A stretch of DNA of 64,000 bases from Chitinophaga skermanii (GTDB lineage Bacteria; Bacteroidota; Bacteroidia; Chitinophagales; Chitinophagaceae). Position numbers and translations under genes: made by a program. The notes below the pieces were generated by a model, which made no database searches, was not told the origin of the DNA, and saw nothing but the letters and a program-made list of their open reading frames with translations. Every line of letters starts with the position of its first letter. Within the stretch, counting starts at the first letter, position 1. Of this stretch, positions 26,635-36,061 are shown piece after piece. The DNA lies in the NCBI RefSeq assembly GCF_003259335.1, contig NZ_QLLL01000010.1, positions 113,482-177,481 of the forward strand, read 5' to 3'.

Positions 26635-27858
26635 ATGAAAACGTTCAATGTACCTGTTATATACCGCAGCCCGCTGATTTCGGCCATCAAACAGCGACGT
26701 AAACAGCAAGATAAGATGAAGAAAGATTTCTCTCCGACTGAACTCGACTTTGGCCCGGTTAGGTTTTTGCTTGCTCGCCATTTTGGGTTTTGTTACGGTG
26801 TTGAGAATGCAATTGAAATTGCATTTAAGACTGTGGATGAAAATGAAGGTAAAAGGATCTTTTTATTGAGTGAAATGATCCACAATCCCCAAGTAAATCA
26901 CGATTTACAATCGCGCGGCGTGGAATTCATTATGGATACTTCTGGCAAACAATTGATTCCTTGGGAAGATTTAAAACCGGAAGATGTTGTTATCATCCCC
27001 GCATTCGGAACAACCTTGGAAATAGAGGCCAAACTTCAATCCATCGGTATCCAACCTTTACAATACAATACAACTTGCCCCTTCGTAGAGAGGGTATGGA
27101 ATAAAGCAGAACAAATTGCCGGCAAAAACTACTCGGTGATCGTTCATGGTAAGCCTAAACACGAAGAAACCCGTGCCACTTTCAGCCACAGTCAAAGCAA
27201 TACGCCAACTGTAGTAGTAAAAGATATGTCGGAAGCCCAACAACTCGCCAAGTTCATACATGGCACCTTACCAAAGGAAGATTTCTATTCCATGTTCAAA
27301 GGCCAGTATTCAGAAGGTTTTGATGTAGAAAAGGATTTGCAACGTGTTGGTGTGGTGAATCAAACAACTATGCTAGCTTCCGAAACCCAAGCCATCGCAG
27401 ATTACATTAAACAAGCGATGCAGGACAAATACCAACTCAACGAAACCAATATCAGCGATCGATTTGCTGATACCCGCGATACACTCTGCTATGCCACTAA
27501 CGATAACCAAAGCGCTGTAACTGGAATGCTTGAAGAAGCAGCTGATTTGGCCATAGTTGTAGGTGGTTATAACAGTTCTAATACTTCGCACTTGGTAGAG
27601 TTATGTGAAGAAAAGTTACCCACTTACTTCATCTCTTCCGCGGATAAAATTGATAATAAAAACGAAATCACCCATTACGACTTCCATCACCACCAAGAAC
27701 TATATACTCAGAACTTCTTACCCAATAAAGAAACGGTTAATATCTTACTAACCAGCGGTGCGTCGTGCCCCGATGCCATTGTAGAAGGGGTTATTAGGAA
27801 GATTCTTTCGTTCTATGGGATGGAAAACGCTGCAGACGAATTAGCAGCTCATATGTAA
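26635..27858 (+). CDS. ispH: 4-hydroxy-3-methylbut-2-enyl diphosphate reductase
   Basis: Last enzyme of the methylerythritol phosphate pathway: an iron-sulfur protein that reduces HMBPP to isopentenyl and dimethylallyl diphosphate. Three cluster cysteines are visible: C53 (FGFCYGVENAI), C148 (YNTTCPFVERVW) and C378 (SGASCPDAIVEGV). Other family motifs are IHNPQVNHDL, HGKPKHEET, NQTTML and GGYNSSNTSHL. At 407 aa it is longer than the E. coli type (about 316) and matches the long IspH class of Bacteroidota, cyanobacteria and plastids. The start at 26635 lies just after the -7 box; the upstream open frame to 26449 crosses that promoter and is not coding. The gene is monocistronic, ended by a terminator at 27888. 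Confidence 0.96.
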   Translation: MKTFNVPVIYRSPLISAIKQRRKQQDKMKKDFSPTELDFGPVRFLLARHFGFCYGVENAIEIAFKTVDENEGKRIFLLSEMIHNPQVNHDLQSRGVEFIMDTSGKQLIPWEDLKPEDVVIIPAFGTTLEIEAKLQSIGIQPLQYNTTCPFVERVWNKAEQIAGKNYSVIVHGKPKHEETRATFSHSQSNTPTVVVKDMSEAQQLAKFIHGTLPKEDFYSMFKGQYSEGFDVEKDLQRVGVVNQTTMLASETQAIADYIKQAMQDKYQLNETNISDRFADTRDTLCYATNDNQSAVTGMLEEAADLAIVVGGYNSSNTSHLVELCEEKLPTYFISSADKIDNKNEITHYDFHHHQELYTQNFLPNKETVNILLTSGASCPDAIVEGVIRKILSFYGMENAADELAAHM

Positions 27859-27887
27859 TGCGGTAAACATATTTTAATACATAGATG

Positions 27888-27918
27888 ACCGGTGACGAAA
27901 GTGACCGGTTATTTTTTT
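27888..27918 (+). terminator. Terminator of ispH
   Basis: ACCGGTGAC and GTGACCGGT pair around GAAA with one mismatch, and seven T follow within ATTTTTTT. Confidence 0.85.
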
Positions 27919-27976
27919 ACCATGATTACTTAATGTAGAATGTACACTTTAAAAAGTTGGGGATATACCAAAAATA

Positions 27977-28003
27977 AAAAAGACACCGGGCCGGTGCCTT
28001 TTT
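27977..28003. terminator. Terminator downstream of the LytTR regulator
   Basis: AAAAAGACACCGG and CCGGTGCCTTTTT form a 13-bp stem (one G-U on the transcribed strand) with T-runs on both strands. The rest of the gap 28004-28174 holds nothing recognisable. Confidence 0.75.
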
Positions 28004-28174
28004 CCTTTGGGGCTAATCAAACGCTAGTAATGCAGAGAAAAAAATTTTTATGACAAACAGTTAATTTTCAATCTTGTACCAAAAATAGGGTAGCTAGCAT
28101 ATTCTTACAACCGTTACTTAATACTTGGTATGTTATGGCAAATAACTGGTATGAATAGTTCTAAAATTGGAGAT

Positions 28175-28939
28175 TTAAAAGTGCATCGCTTTCTTCAAAA
28201 ACTCCGCTTTTCTACGTCTCGAAACCTCTACCTGCGTTCCATCGGTCATTAATGCAAAACCTCCCTCCCCTTGGATGTAAGAATCCATCTGCTGCAAATT
28301 TATCAAGTGAGAATTATGAACCCGGAAAAAATCAATGTCCGATAGTAACTCCTCGAACTCTTTCAAAGGCTTTGAAACGAGCAATTGCTTTTTGTCGGTA
28401 AAGAAAATTTTCGTGTAATTACCGGTAGATTCACAACGAACAATATTTTGAACTGGCATGAACACCAAACCATTTAGTGTTGGCAGGGCAATTTTCTTAT
28501 TCGATTGTTGTAGTGTTTTCATATTCTGTAAAAACACCTCTAAGGGCGCCATCCCATCATTAGACTTAGCTGCAGCCTTTTTATCCCGGTACTTTTGAAT
28601 AGCTGCTTGTAAATCGGCCACACTAAAAGGCTTCAACAAATAATCAAGCGCATTAAACTTGATTGCTTTTAAGGCATATTGTTCGTATGCTGTAGTAAAT
28701 ATCACATCAAACGACACTTTATCGAATAGTTTCAACAATTCGAAGCCATTATGATGAGGCATTTCTACATCTAAGAATACTAATGCTGGTTGGAATTGAT
28801 CTACCAGTAACTTTGCTTGTTCTACACTGTTGGCGGTGGCCACAACTTGGATACCAGGGCATTTCTTCTCTAACATTGCTTGCAAAGCATCAATGCAATT
28901 TTGTTCATCGTCGACAATAATCGTTTTGATCTCGCTCAT
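28175..28939 (-). CDS. LytTR-family response regulator
   Basis: A 254-aa two-component regulator. The receiver domain (1-120) has the acidic pair DD (10-11), the phosphoacceptor D57 in ALVFLDVEMP, and the conserved Thr and Lys in FTTAYEQYA and NALDYLLKPF. The C-terminal LytTR DNA-binding domain (about 155-254) shows NIVRCESTGNYTKIFFTDKKQLLVSKPLKEFEELL in segments, ending VEVSRRRKAEFLKKAMHF. Such domains bind imperfect direct repeats in promoters. It lies 87 bases downstream of the TPR histidine kinase and is very probably its partner. The target genes are not indicated here. Confidence 0.95.
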   Translation of the reverse strand: MSEIKTIIVDDEQNCIDALQAMLEKKCPGIQVVATANSVEQAKLLVDQFQPALVFLDVEMPHHNGFELLKLFDKVSFDVIFTTAYEQYALKAIKFNALDYLLKPFSVADLQAAIQKYRDKKAAAKSNDGMAPLEVFLQNMKTLQQSNKKIALPTLNGLVFMPVQNIVRCESTGNYTKIFFTDKKQLLVSKPLKEFEELLSDIDFFRVHNSHLINLQQMDSYIQGEGGFALMTDGTQVEVSRRRKAEFLKKAMHF

Positions 28940-29026
28940 GCGTATGGTTGAATTTGAATGTTTTTTGCTGCTTAATAAGATATGGATGTGCTGATGATTC
29001 CTTGTTTAATGCTAGAGGCTCCTACT

Positions 29027-30982
29027 TTAAAATAAAAATTCTACAGGTAACACGATTATAACTTTCGTACCCCCCGGCTCTTGATTTTCGTCGTATAAAT
29101 CAACAATTGAAATATTGGTTTCTTTGGAGTTGTTAATCTTCTTTATGAGTGCAATCCTACCTTCAGTTACTGTCATACCTAACGATTGATGTACACGACC
29201 TTTCTTTTCTTTAATTTCCATCGCTTTCTTACGTCCAATGCCATTATCGGTAACTGTACAGTACAAAAGCTTTCCCTTTATTTTCACATCAATTGTTAGT
29301 AATCCTTTCTCTTTCCTGTGAACTAAGCCATGCCAAATGGCATTTTCAACATATGGTTGAATAATGAGTGGTGGCACTAATACTTCATCCATATTTACAT
29401 CGTCGTCCACGTTTACTTGGTATTCAAACATGTTATTACAACGCAAAGCCTCCAAATCGAGGTATAAGGTGAGTGACTCTAGTTCGTTGCCGAGCGGAAT
29501 GAAAGTATGCTGTGAGTTTTCTAGGATCATGCGCATCAGCTTAGAAAACTTCGTCAGGTAATCGCTTGCTTCTTCTTGGTTATTGCCCCAAATATAACGG
29601 TGGATAGAACTGAGAGAATTGAAGATGAAGTGTGGGTTCATTTGAGAACGTAACGATCTCAATTCAAGCTGCAATGTATGCTTGTTGTTTTGTAAGTTAC
29701 GATGACGAATGTAGAAGTACCCCCCAATCACCAATACACAAAGGATTATTGCTAAACTCATCAACCAAGCAAAGTTTCGCTTTGTACGCATCTGGTTAAT
29801 GTCCTTTTCGTGCTGTAACACCTTGATTTGGTTATCTTTACGATCTACATCATATATTGCTTGCACTTGGGCATACGCGGTAGCAGATTTCTCATTCAGC
29901 AAACTATCCTTATATACAAGGGATTGACGCATGTTTTCAAGTGACGCTTCAAAATCCCCGGCATGCTTGTAATTATCGGCAAGCGCTTGGTAAGCCTCCA
30001 TTAATGTGGATTTAAAGCGCCAAGTTTCGCCGAGGTAAATGGCATTATGTATGAATTTTCGGCCTTCTTCGAACTTGTGTTGTTCAGTAAGAAGCTTCCC
30101 TATCTGCAAATAATTTTCGGCGGAATGGACCTTATCATCTACCCTGTCATTCACTGCCAACGACTTCATTAAATAATCCATAGCCGTTTCATACTCCTTC
30201 TTTTTTTGATAAGCCGATCCCAAAGAAGTATAGCAAATCGACATTCCGGTAGAGTTATCTAATTCAATATTCGCTGCCAACGACTTCTTATAATTATCCA
30301 CTGCACGATCCAATTGGCCCAGTCCTTCGTAAGCATACCCAATATTCCCGTAGTTAATAGCCATGCCGAGTTTATTGTTACTTTTAGTTTCCAAGGCAAG
30401 AGCTTGGTTGAAATGCACAATCGCATCTTCATACTTTTTAGCGCTCAACTGTATATTGCCGATGCTATTGGTAGCTACGCAGATGTTTTTCACATCGTTG
30501 ATTTCTTCTGCAATCTGGAGGGCTTTGAAGTGATTTTTAAAGGCATTATCTAAATCCTCGAGGCGACGATAATCGACACCCACATTATTATAACTTATAG
30601 CAAGGAGCAATTTATCCTTAGATTCCTCGGCATTCTTCAATGCACGGGTATGAAAATCAAGCGCTAAGATGTACGCAGATTTGTTGCGTTTGGCAGTACC
30701 AAGGTCGTTATACGCTTCAGCAAGACCTTTGTTATCGCGGATTTTAAGTCCCACGTAAATTCCTTCTTGCAGGAAAGCATTTTCTTGCTTGGCGGCATCG
30801 AAGAAACGATTGAATTGACGGGCGTTTTGAACGAGGAGTTTAACTTTAGCGGTATCGTCACGGAGCCTCTTTATGGAATCTAGCTTATGGTAAATAAGCG
30901 TAGAATCTTGCGCATGCAGTTGGCAAGCGAACAAAATAAAGGTTGATATGACTAAAAATCGACGTAGTAGAAGGTGCAACAT
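29027..30982 (-). CDS. TPR-containing sensor histidine kinase (LytS/YehU His_kinase type)
   Basis: A 651-aa membrane sensor. The start MLHLLLRRFLVISTFILFACQLHAQ provides a signal peptide; the longer frame was rejected. The periplasmic region (about 25-390) consists of eight or so TPR units (GLAEAYNDLGTAKRNKSAYILAL, ISYNNVGVDYRRLEDLDNAF, INYGNIGYAYEGLGQLDRAV), then a coiled linker, one transmembrane segment (FAWLMSLAIILCVLVIGGYFYI), and a cytosolic kinase. The phosphoacceptor lies in SQMNPHFIFNSLSSIHRYI and the ATP-binding N-box in QPYVENAIWHGLVHRKEKG, followed by VTDNGIGRKKA. This is the His_kinase (PF06580) class that pairs with LytTR regulators, as found immediately downstream. The stimulus is unknown. 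Confidence 0.94.
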   Translation of the reverse strand: MLHLLLRRFLVISTFILFACQLHAQDSTLIYHKLDSIKRLRDDTAKVKLLVQNARQFNRFFDAAKQENAFLQEGIYVGLKIRDNKGLAEAYNDLGTAKRNKSAYILALDFHTRALKNAEESKDKLLLAISYNNVGVDYRRLEDLDNAFKNHFKALQIAEEINDVKNICVATNSIGNIQLSAKKYEDAIVHFNQALALETKSNNKLGMAINYGNIGYAYEGLGQLDRAVDNYKKSLAANIELDNSTGMSICYTSLGSAYQKKKEYETAMDYLMKSLAVNDRVDDKVHSAENYLQIGKLLTEQHKFEEGRKFIHNAIYLGETWRFKSTLMEAYQALADNYKHAGDFEASLENMRQSLVYKDSLLNEKSATAYAQVQAIYDVDRKDNQIKVLQHEKDINQMRTKRNFAWLMSLAIILCVLVIGGYFYIRHRNLQNNKHTLQLELRSLRSQMNPHFIFNSLSSIHRYIWGNNQEEASDYLTKFSKLMRMILENSQHTFIPLGNELESLTLYLDLEALRCNNMFEYQVNVDDDVNMDEVLVPPLIIQPYVENAIWHGLVHRKEKGLLTIDVKIKGKLLYCTVTDNGIGRKKAMEIKEKKGRVHQSLGMTVTEGRIALIKKINNSKETNISIVDLYDENQEPGGTKVIIVLPVEFLF

Positions 30983-31065
30983 ATAAATTCGAACCACTAA
31001 CAGTATAGCACAAGTTAAATATTTTATTTGAACACTCTTCCAATTGGGGCTTGGTATAAAAAGTG

Positions 31066-31090
31066 AAGGGGCGAAAGAATTCGCCCCTTT
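31066..31090 (-). terminator. Hairpin upstream of the histidine kinase gene
   Basis: AAGGGGCGAA and TTCGCCCCTT form a strong stem. On the minus strand it is followed by CACTTTTTA. It would end transcripts coming from cmk or from the structured gap 31091-31631, because no other minus-strand gene precedes it. Confidence 0.65.
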
Positions 31091-31631
31091 CCTATTAACC
31101 GAATACACCTACTGAAAATATGAAATATGCGCATAGCGCTATACTCCACATTAGCACGACAACCCGGCGAGGTGTAAGCCTGGAAGTCTAATTTATTGGT
31201 AGTGTTTTTATTACGGTTAATAGCCCGGTCTTTTCTTATCGGGATTGAATCCGGATATGGCCATCAAAAACGTGGGAGCTTTTTGTTTTAATAGCGCCGA
31301 GATGATAACTGTTCATTCGCATGAAGAAACTGTTAACATATGGCGCAGCTTTCCGCGTCAATGTTTGCGTTGGCCTATCGTGTTCACAAAATCATTCGAT
31401 GTTGATACGCGTGTATGCAACATAATCATCCCTTCGGTGACCTTTTGGGGGCTTCTCGTTTAAATTGGATAAGGTAAAATCATTACCGGGGTGTGAGCTG
31501 TTCAACGGGGTTGCACAACACTATTCCTGTAAATCAGGCAGTTCGGAGGATATTGGCGAGAAATAGTGATACTAGATGTATTCCTAAGTCGGAACAAATT
31601 TAATAACACTTTTTAAATATAAAAAAATATT
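31091..31631 (-). ncRNA. Structured gene-free region: candidate noncoding RNA or long cmk 3'UTR
   Basis: These 540 bases have no credible protein gene. A -7-like box (TAAATTTG, 31602-31595, minus strand) lies at one end and a terminator-type hairpin (31066-31090) at the other. Between them are several local stems: GCGCC 31294-31298 with GGCGC 31342-31346 enclosing TAAC/GTTA, GTT/AAC and TTC/GAA pairs; GGTAA 31473-31477 with TTACC 31483-31487; and a GCGT/ACGC pairing near 31360-31410. There is no match to the conserved blocks of RNase P RNA, tmRNA, SRP RNA or 5S rRNA that I know. The strand is inferred from promoter and terminator. It may simply be untranslated sequence. Confidence 0.35.
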
Positions 31632-32321
31632 TTAAGAGGAATGAGCCATAATTGCATCTTCTACCCATTGCGACACAAGATTTAGCTGTTCATCCATATT
31701 TAACTGGCTGTTATCGAGGACGATAGCATCTTCCGCTTTGCGGAGGGGGCTAATTTCGCGGTTAGAATCAATGTAATCACGGAGTTCCAGGTTTTCTTTC
31801 ACTTCGTGGAGGGTAATATTCTTGTTCTTAGCGTATAATTCTTTAAAACGACGTTCTACGCGCACTTCGGGGTCAGCAGTCATAAAGATTTTAAGCTCTG
31901 CTTTCGGGAAAACCACGGTTCCTATATCCCTTCCGTCCATTACAATGCCTTTCTTCTCACCCATTTCTTGTTGTTGCGCTACAGCAAATTCACGAACGGC
32001 TCCTATAGCAGCTACTTCGCTTACTTTCTCAGCTACAGTCATTTCTCGGATATATTGCTCCACGTTTTCACCGTTTAAGAACATATCGGCTTGACCGGAG
32101 ATTTGGTTGAAAATAAACTCGAGTTTGATATTAGCTAAAGCTTCTTTCACAGCCACTTCATTCAACCAATCGATCCTATTCTGAATGAAATACAACGTAA
32201 TAGCGCGGTACATAGCACCGGTATCAATGTAGACATAGTTTAACTTCTTTGCCAATTGCTTCGCCAAAGTACTCTTTCCACAAGAAGAAAAACCGTCAAT
32301 GGTAATGATAATCTTTTTCAA
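31632..32321 (-). CDS. cmk: Cytidylate kinase
   Basis: Cytosolic nucleotide kinase (229 aa) that phosphorylates CMP and dCMP with ATP. The P-loop is GFSSCGKST (10-18), followed by YIDTGAMYRAITL, the family motif GKKGIVMDGRDIGTVVFP, and the CMP-binding RRFKELYAKN and RDYIDSNREISPLRKAEDA segments. The length is standard. It is monocistronic as far as can be seen. No hairpin follows directly after the stop, so transcription may continue into 31091-31631. Confidence 0.97.
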   Translation of the reverse strand: MKKIIITIDGFSSCGKSTLAKQLAKKLNYVYIDTGAMYRAITLYFIQNRIDWLNEVAVKEALANIKLEFIFNQISGQADMFLNGENVEQYIREMTVAEKVSEVAAIGAVREFAVAQQQEMGEKKGIVMDGRDIGTVVFPKAELKIFMTADPEVRVERRFKELYAKNKNITLHEVKENLELRDYIDSNREISPLRKAEDAIVLDNSQLNMDEQLNLVSQWVEDAIMAHSS

Positions 32322-32423
32322 AATCGCTAGTCGTTAAATTGTTTGTAGATGCAGTGCAACAATGCAAAAATGAGGCAAATCAACAAGAAAACCAACAAAT
32401 AAATCCCCAAGTAGCTTGCAAAA

Positions 32424-32456
32424 AAATAACCGGCTGTTTGTACAACCGGTTATTTT
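32424..32456 (-). terminator. Terminator of the three-gene surface-protein cluster
   Basis: AATAACCGG and CCGGTTATT form a stem around a 12-base loop. On the minus strand a run of six T follows. It lies just after the stop of the T9SS-tailed gene. Confidence 0.8.
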
Positions 32457-32484
32457 CCATTTGTTCGTTCTATTAGTAGGTGTA

Positions 32485-34089
32485 TTAACGGTCGATGACA
32501 ATTACTTTTACAGTCCTCACCAATCTACCCGATGGACGTTCGTAGAACGCCAACACATACATACCTCTCGCAATATCATTCACACGAATCGTAGAAGTAC
32601 CACTGATGGCGTAAGTTCTAACAACTTGCCCAAGGATATTCACGATACGCATTTCTAGGTTCGTATTTTCGCCCTTCACGCTTACTTGGAACTGTCCATT
32701 GTTCGGGTTCGGCCATACTTCTACTTTCAGCAATGGTGGAACAGCGCGTGTTTCTGAATAAGCAATTCTATTATTTTTAGACACCGCTTTAATACGGTAA
32801 TAAGTCCAACCATCATAATCATTCGGATCGTCGTAGAAGTAATCGCGTTTAATTTCACTATTACCATTTACAGTAGCAGAAGGCACATTGGCAATAACTT
32901 TAAACACGGTATCATGTTCAAAACGACGTTCAATCTCGAAGTGATCGTTATTTACTTCACGCGTAGTGGCCCATTCCAACTTTGCTAAGTAAGCACTGAA
33001 ACGGTAAGCATTGAAGTACATGAAGATAGCCGGGGAATAAGGTCCAGCGATAAAAGATGTTTTGGTGAAGAACTCGTTGATGTTCAAACCGCCTTTAAAA
33101 GTACGTTGGTGCATCGTGGAGTTGGTAAGCGTAGGGCCCGTTGTAAGCGTACCTGCCACAGGATTAGTTTCTAAAGCAGATAAGAAGTCCCATGCATTAT
33201 TCATAAAGCGGGTGATGAAGCTTAAGCTGCGGAATTCCGAGTAGCTTTTACCTTCATCTTTATCCATATGTTGCAAAATCACGGTTACATCATCATTTGT
33301 TTTCTTGGCATGACCGATGTTCCATGTTTTGTTCGCGTATTCTAATTTGTTAATAATACCATTGATAGCATATTGGTATACGCTGTCGTATACCCTTGCA
33401 TGGAAATCATCAGCTTCAATAGCAGCATATTCCACAGCGGCAGGTGAATAGTTATTGATGTTAGTACCCATTGGGAATACAACACGACCGGCAGCTTTAT
33501 TTACACCTTCGCGGTATACAGCACCACCTGCAATACTTCCACCTGTTACAACGAAAGCCTTGTCGTTATACCCTGTAATAGTACCGGGTTGCTTATGACC
33601 AACAACAAGGTTCCAACCGTTTAGGAAGATAAAACCTGTTGTAAAGTTTAAGTTATTCCTGATTTTTAAATCACTAAGATCGTCGAGCACAACACCAAGC
33701 TTATTATCAACATCGAAGTTGGGAAAGCTAGGTCCTACTTTTGAGCTAACATTGAAGCCACAATAAATAGTTTGAGCACCAAGGTTCAAATTCAGCGGGT
33801 TATTACCAGAGAACTTGAATAAGCCACCTTTACCAGAATAACCATCCACACTTTCGTCGAGCAACCTGGCAGTGGCCGTGTTTTTCCAAGATTTCCCAAA
33901 GAAGTTCAACACCGAGTTAGGGTTAGAACCAATGGTTCCTTCGTTGACCATATTACCATAGAAAGCGACGGTTCTACCATTGAAGATCCATATATTCGAA
34001 TTAGGCGGAATATATGCACCTTGCTGGGCAGCAACGCTCCAGGTGATCAAAAAGGATAATATGGTTAGAATATGTTTTTTCATCCGCAC
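32485..34089 (-). CDS. Secreted protein with type IX secretion C-terminal tail
   Basis: A 534-aa surface protein. It has a Sec signal (1-21, ending SVAAQQ) and a C-terminal sorting domain of about 75 residues starting VEVWPNPNNGQFQVSVKG, continuing LGQVVRTYAIS and ending GRLVRTVKVIVIDR, the recognised Por secretion tail. The middle is beta-rich and repetitive with no catalytic motif; a region of 365-450 (AKLEWATTREVNNDHFEIERRFEHDTVFKVI) resembles the Ig-like segment often preceding such tails. It should be exported by the T9SS and attached to the surface or released; no T9SS machinery genes are in this window. Its start is 6 bases after the stop of the preceding fibre-like gene, so they are cotranscribed. 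Confidence 0.88.
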   Translation of the reverse strand: MRMKKHILTILSFLITWSVAAQQGAYIPPNSNIWIFNGRTVAFYGNMVNEGTIGSNPNSVLNFFGKSWKNTATARLLDESVDGYSGKGGLFKFSGNNPLNLNLGAQTIYCGFNVSSKVGPSFPNFDVDNKLGVVLDDLSDLKIRNNLNFTTGFIFLNGWNLVVGHKQPGTITGYNDKAFVVTGGSIAGGAVYREGVNKAAGRVVFPMGTNINNYSPAAVEYAAIEADDFHARVYDSVYQYAINGIINKLEYANKTWNIGHAKKTNDDVTVILQHMDKDEGKSYSEFRSLSFITRFMNNAWDFLSALETNPVAGTLTTGPTLTNSTMHQRTFKGGLNINEFFTKTSFIAGPYSPAIFMYFNAYRFSAYLAKLEWATTREVNNDHFEIERRFEHDTVFKVIANVPSATVNGNSEIKRDYFYDDPNDYDGWTYYRIKAVSKNNRIAYSETRAVPPLLKVEVWPNPNNGQFQVSVKGENTNLEMRIVNILGQVVRTYAISGTSTIRVNDIARGMYVLAFYERPSGRLVRTVKVIVIDR

Positions 34090-34095
34090 TAGGCG

Positions 34096-35973
34096 TTAAA
34101 ATGAGATAACTGCAATATTATAAGTTGCTGTAAATACACGATTTGTGTTATTTGTGTTCGTCCCGTTATACATCAATCCCACTACTACCTTTCCTCCAGT
34201 TTCAACGCGCGTCCAAGCATGAATAACGTTAGCCGGTAGATTAGTTGCATTCACAATAGCAATCGCATTATCACTAATCGTTGCATCTGTTAAAATTGTC
34301 AAAGCCAAAGTGCCATTTCCCGCTGTTGGAACTATGTTTGCAGCAGTAGTACTCACTGAAGCAGAATAGTTTTTAATTCGTTCCATTGGTGATCCAGTTG
34401 AACCTACTTTAACACTTGTATTACCAATAATATTAGCGGCCGTTAGCGTATTAGAAATAGTTGAATTTGTTGCATTAACAGTGGCTCCTGTAACTGTATT
34501 GGTAGCAGTAATATTCGTTGCATTAACAGTGGCCGCCGTTAGTGTATTGGTGATACTAGCACTTGCTGCAGCAACAGAACCCGTTGCACTTAGATTTCCA
34601 TTTATAGTTGCTCCATTAGCCACAACTGTAGTTGCGTTCATTGTACCATTAATAGTAGCTCCACTTGCAGTAAGTGAGCCACCTACTGATAAAGCACCAC
34701 CAACAGATGCAGACCCTGTAATAGTTGCACTAGAGAAACGGGCCGCACCATTCACATCAAACAATACACCTGGAGTAATAGTTCCAATCCCCACATTCCC
34801 ATTACCTAAAATGGTCATGCGTTTTGCATTATTCGTAGAGAAGTAAAAATTTCGTTGTTGTGATAGGTTGAAGTTTACATCGTAGTTACCTTCTGTTTGC
34901 AATGCAAAGCTTGCAGCAACAGGTACAGCGATCAATTTTCTCCAACTCATATTGGCAAAAGTATCCATGCTACCACCACGATAAAATGCATCGTGATCGG
35001 TGATGTTGATTTGACCAAGGTAACCGTTATTAGGACTTTTTGCTACAATCGACATTTGGTACCATGCATCTTCACCCGGTATATTATTGGTAATTGCAGC
35101 TTGAACATCCGTATAGTATATACCCGTACCCCTTTGTGCCCAGGCATTCAGGTCACGTGCAACTTCAGAATCAGTATTATTTCCATTCGCTAAATACGCA
35201 GCCAATGATGGGCGTTGTTTAGCTACTACTATCCACTCAGTACCGTTACTTACAAGCTTAACGGTGTAGCCTTTTTCTAATAAGGTTTGGGTTGTGCCGG
35301 AAGCTGTTCTTACAGTTCCACCGGCAAAGGTAACAGCGCCGTCGCCATAAGCAACAACGTCAATGGATCTGCCTCGGCGAGGGCCGGGCGCTTGAAGAGT
35401 GAGAGTAGCGTTTGCTGCGTTATTCATAATGATTACGCTAGCAGAATCAACGGCTGTGTAATTGCCTGTTGCGGTTACCACGCTAGTTGCGATGGCACCT
35501 TTTACTTGTAGTGCAGAAGTAGGATCTGACGTTCCAACTCCCACAAAGCCGTTACTTGCAATACGAGCGGCTTCTGTATTATTTACCTTGAATACAACGG
35601 GTTTTTTATCTAATGTACCAATGAAATTCAATAAAGAATCTGTACCGGTATTACCGCTGGTCGACCAGCCACTGATAGAAGCAACATCAGCTAATGGCAT
35701 CCAAGTGCCTTTTTTAAGGTATATCTGTTTGTCCTCTTTCACATAAACAATCATACCATCTGCTGCAGTATCGAGCGGTGTTTGTGTTAAAGATGCTTTG
35801 GCGACCCTGTTCAACAATAAACCCCATTTCTCACCTGTCAACTCTAAAGATGCATCTTTACGATAGCTATAAGGGTTTCCCCCTACTTTTAATTGGGCTT
35901 TCGCATTTTGCATAATGATAAACATCATCAGTAAAATCAGTCCGCTCTTCCAATAACTTCGAAAAAACTTCAT
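34096..35973 (-). CDS. Secreted fibre-like protein with low-complexity beta repeats
   Basis: A 625-aa exported protein. The start MKFFRSYWKSGLILLMMFIIMQNAKA gives a signal; the longer frame adds 19 residues before it. Residues 27-120 (QLKVGGNPYSYRKDASLELTGEKWGLLLNR, then MIVYVKEDKQIYLKKGTW) match the N-terminal module of the next gene upstream. The central part contains FSTNNAKRMTILGNGNVGIGTITPG, a phrase typical of tail-fibre-like surface proteins. About residues 415-525 are short Ala/Thr/Asn/Val repeats (SATGSVAAASASITNTLTAATVNATN and similar) that look like a trimeric or beta-helical stalk. There is no T9SS tail. It probably acts with the T9SS-tailed neighbour 6 bases downstream. The function is inferred as structural or adhesive only. 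Confidence 0.8.
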   Translation of the reverse strand: MKFFRSYWKSGLILLMMFIIMQNAKAQLKVGGNPYSYRKDASLELTGEKWGLLLNRVAKASLTQTPLDTAADGMIVYVKEDKQIYLKKGTWMPLADVASISGWSTSGNTGTDSLLNFIGTLDKKPVVFKVNNTEAARIASNGFVGVGTSDPTSALQVKGAIATSVVTATGNYTAVDSASVIIMNNAANATLTLQAPGPRRGRSIDVVAYGDGAVTFAGGTVRTASGTTQTLLEKGYTVKLVSNGTEWIVVAKQRPSLAAYLANGNNTDSEVARDLNAWAQRGTGIYYTDVQAAITNNIPGEDAWYQMSIVAKSPNNGYLGQINITDHDAFYRGGSMDTFANMSWRKLIAVPVAASFALQTEGNYDVNFNLSQQRNFYFSTNNAKRMTILGNGNVGIGTITPGVLFDVNGAARFSSATITGSASVGGALSVGGSLTASGATINGTMNATTVVANGATINGNLSATGSVAAASASITNTLTAATVNATNITATNTVTGATVNATNSTISNTLTAANIIGNTSVKVGSTGSPMERIKNYSASVSTTAANIVPTAGNGTLALTILTDATISDNAIAIVNATNLPANVIHAWTRVETGGKVVVGLMYNGTNTNNTNRVFTATYNIAVISF

Positions 35974-36014
35974 AGGGATAGGAGTTATTCCTTGTGAATA
36001 AATTGAATAAGAAG

Positions 36015-36054
36015 ATGAAACGGTCTCCATATTTTATATTAGAGACCGTTTCAT
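36015..36054 (-). terminator. Hairpin between two fibre-like genes
   Basis: ATGAAACGGTCTC and GAGACCGTTTCAT form a perfect 13-bp stem with a 14-base loop. It lies 8 bases after the stop of the upstream gene (36062) and may cause partial termination; the T-run is weak. Confidence 0.6.
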
Positions 36055-36061
36055 TTTTCTA

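Noticed and set aside
31245..31463. 72-codon plus-strand reading frame in the gap upstream of the kinase
   Set aside because: No family features, start context or codon pattern, and it overlaps the stem-loops better explained as RNA or untranslated sequence.
34440..34640. Repeat DNA in the fibre gene as a mobile or microsatellite element
   Set aside because: The repeats are in frame and encode the Ala/Thr/Asn stalk, so they are part of the protein.
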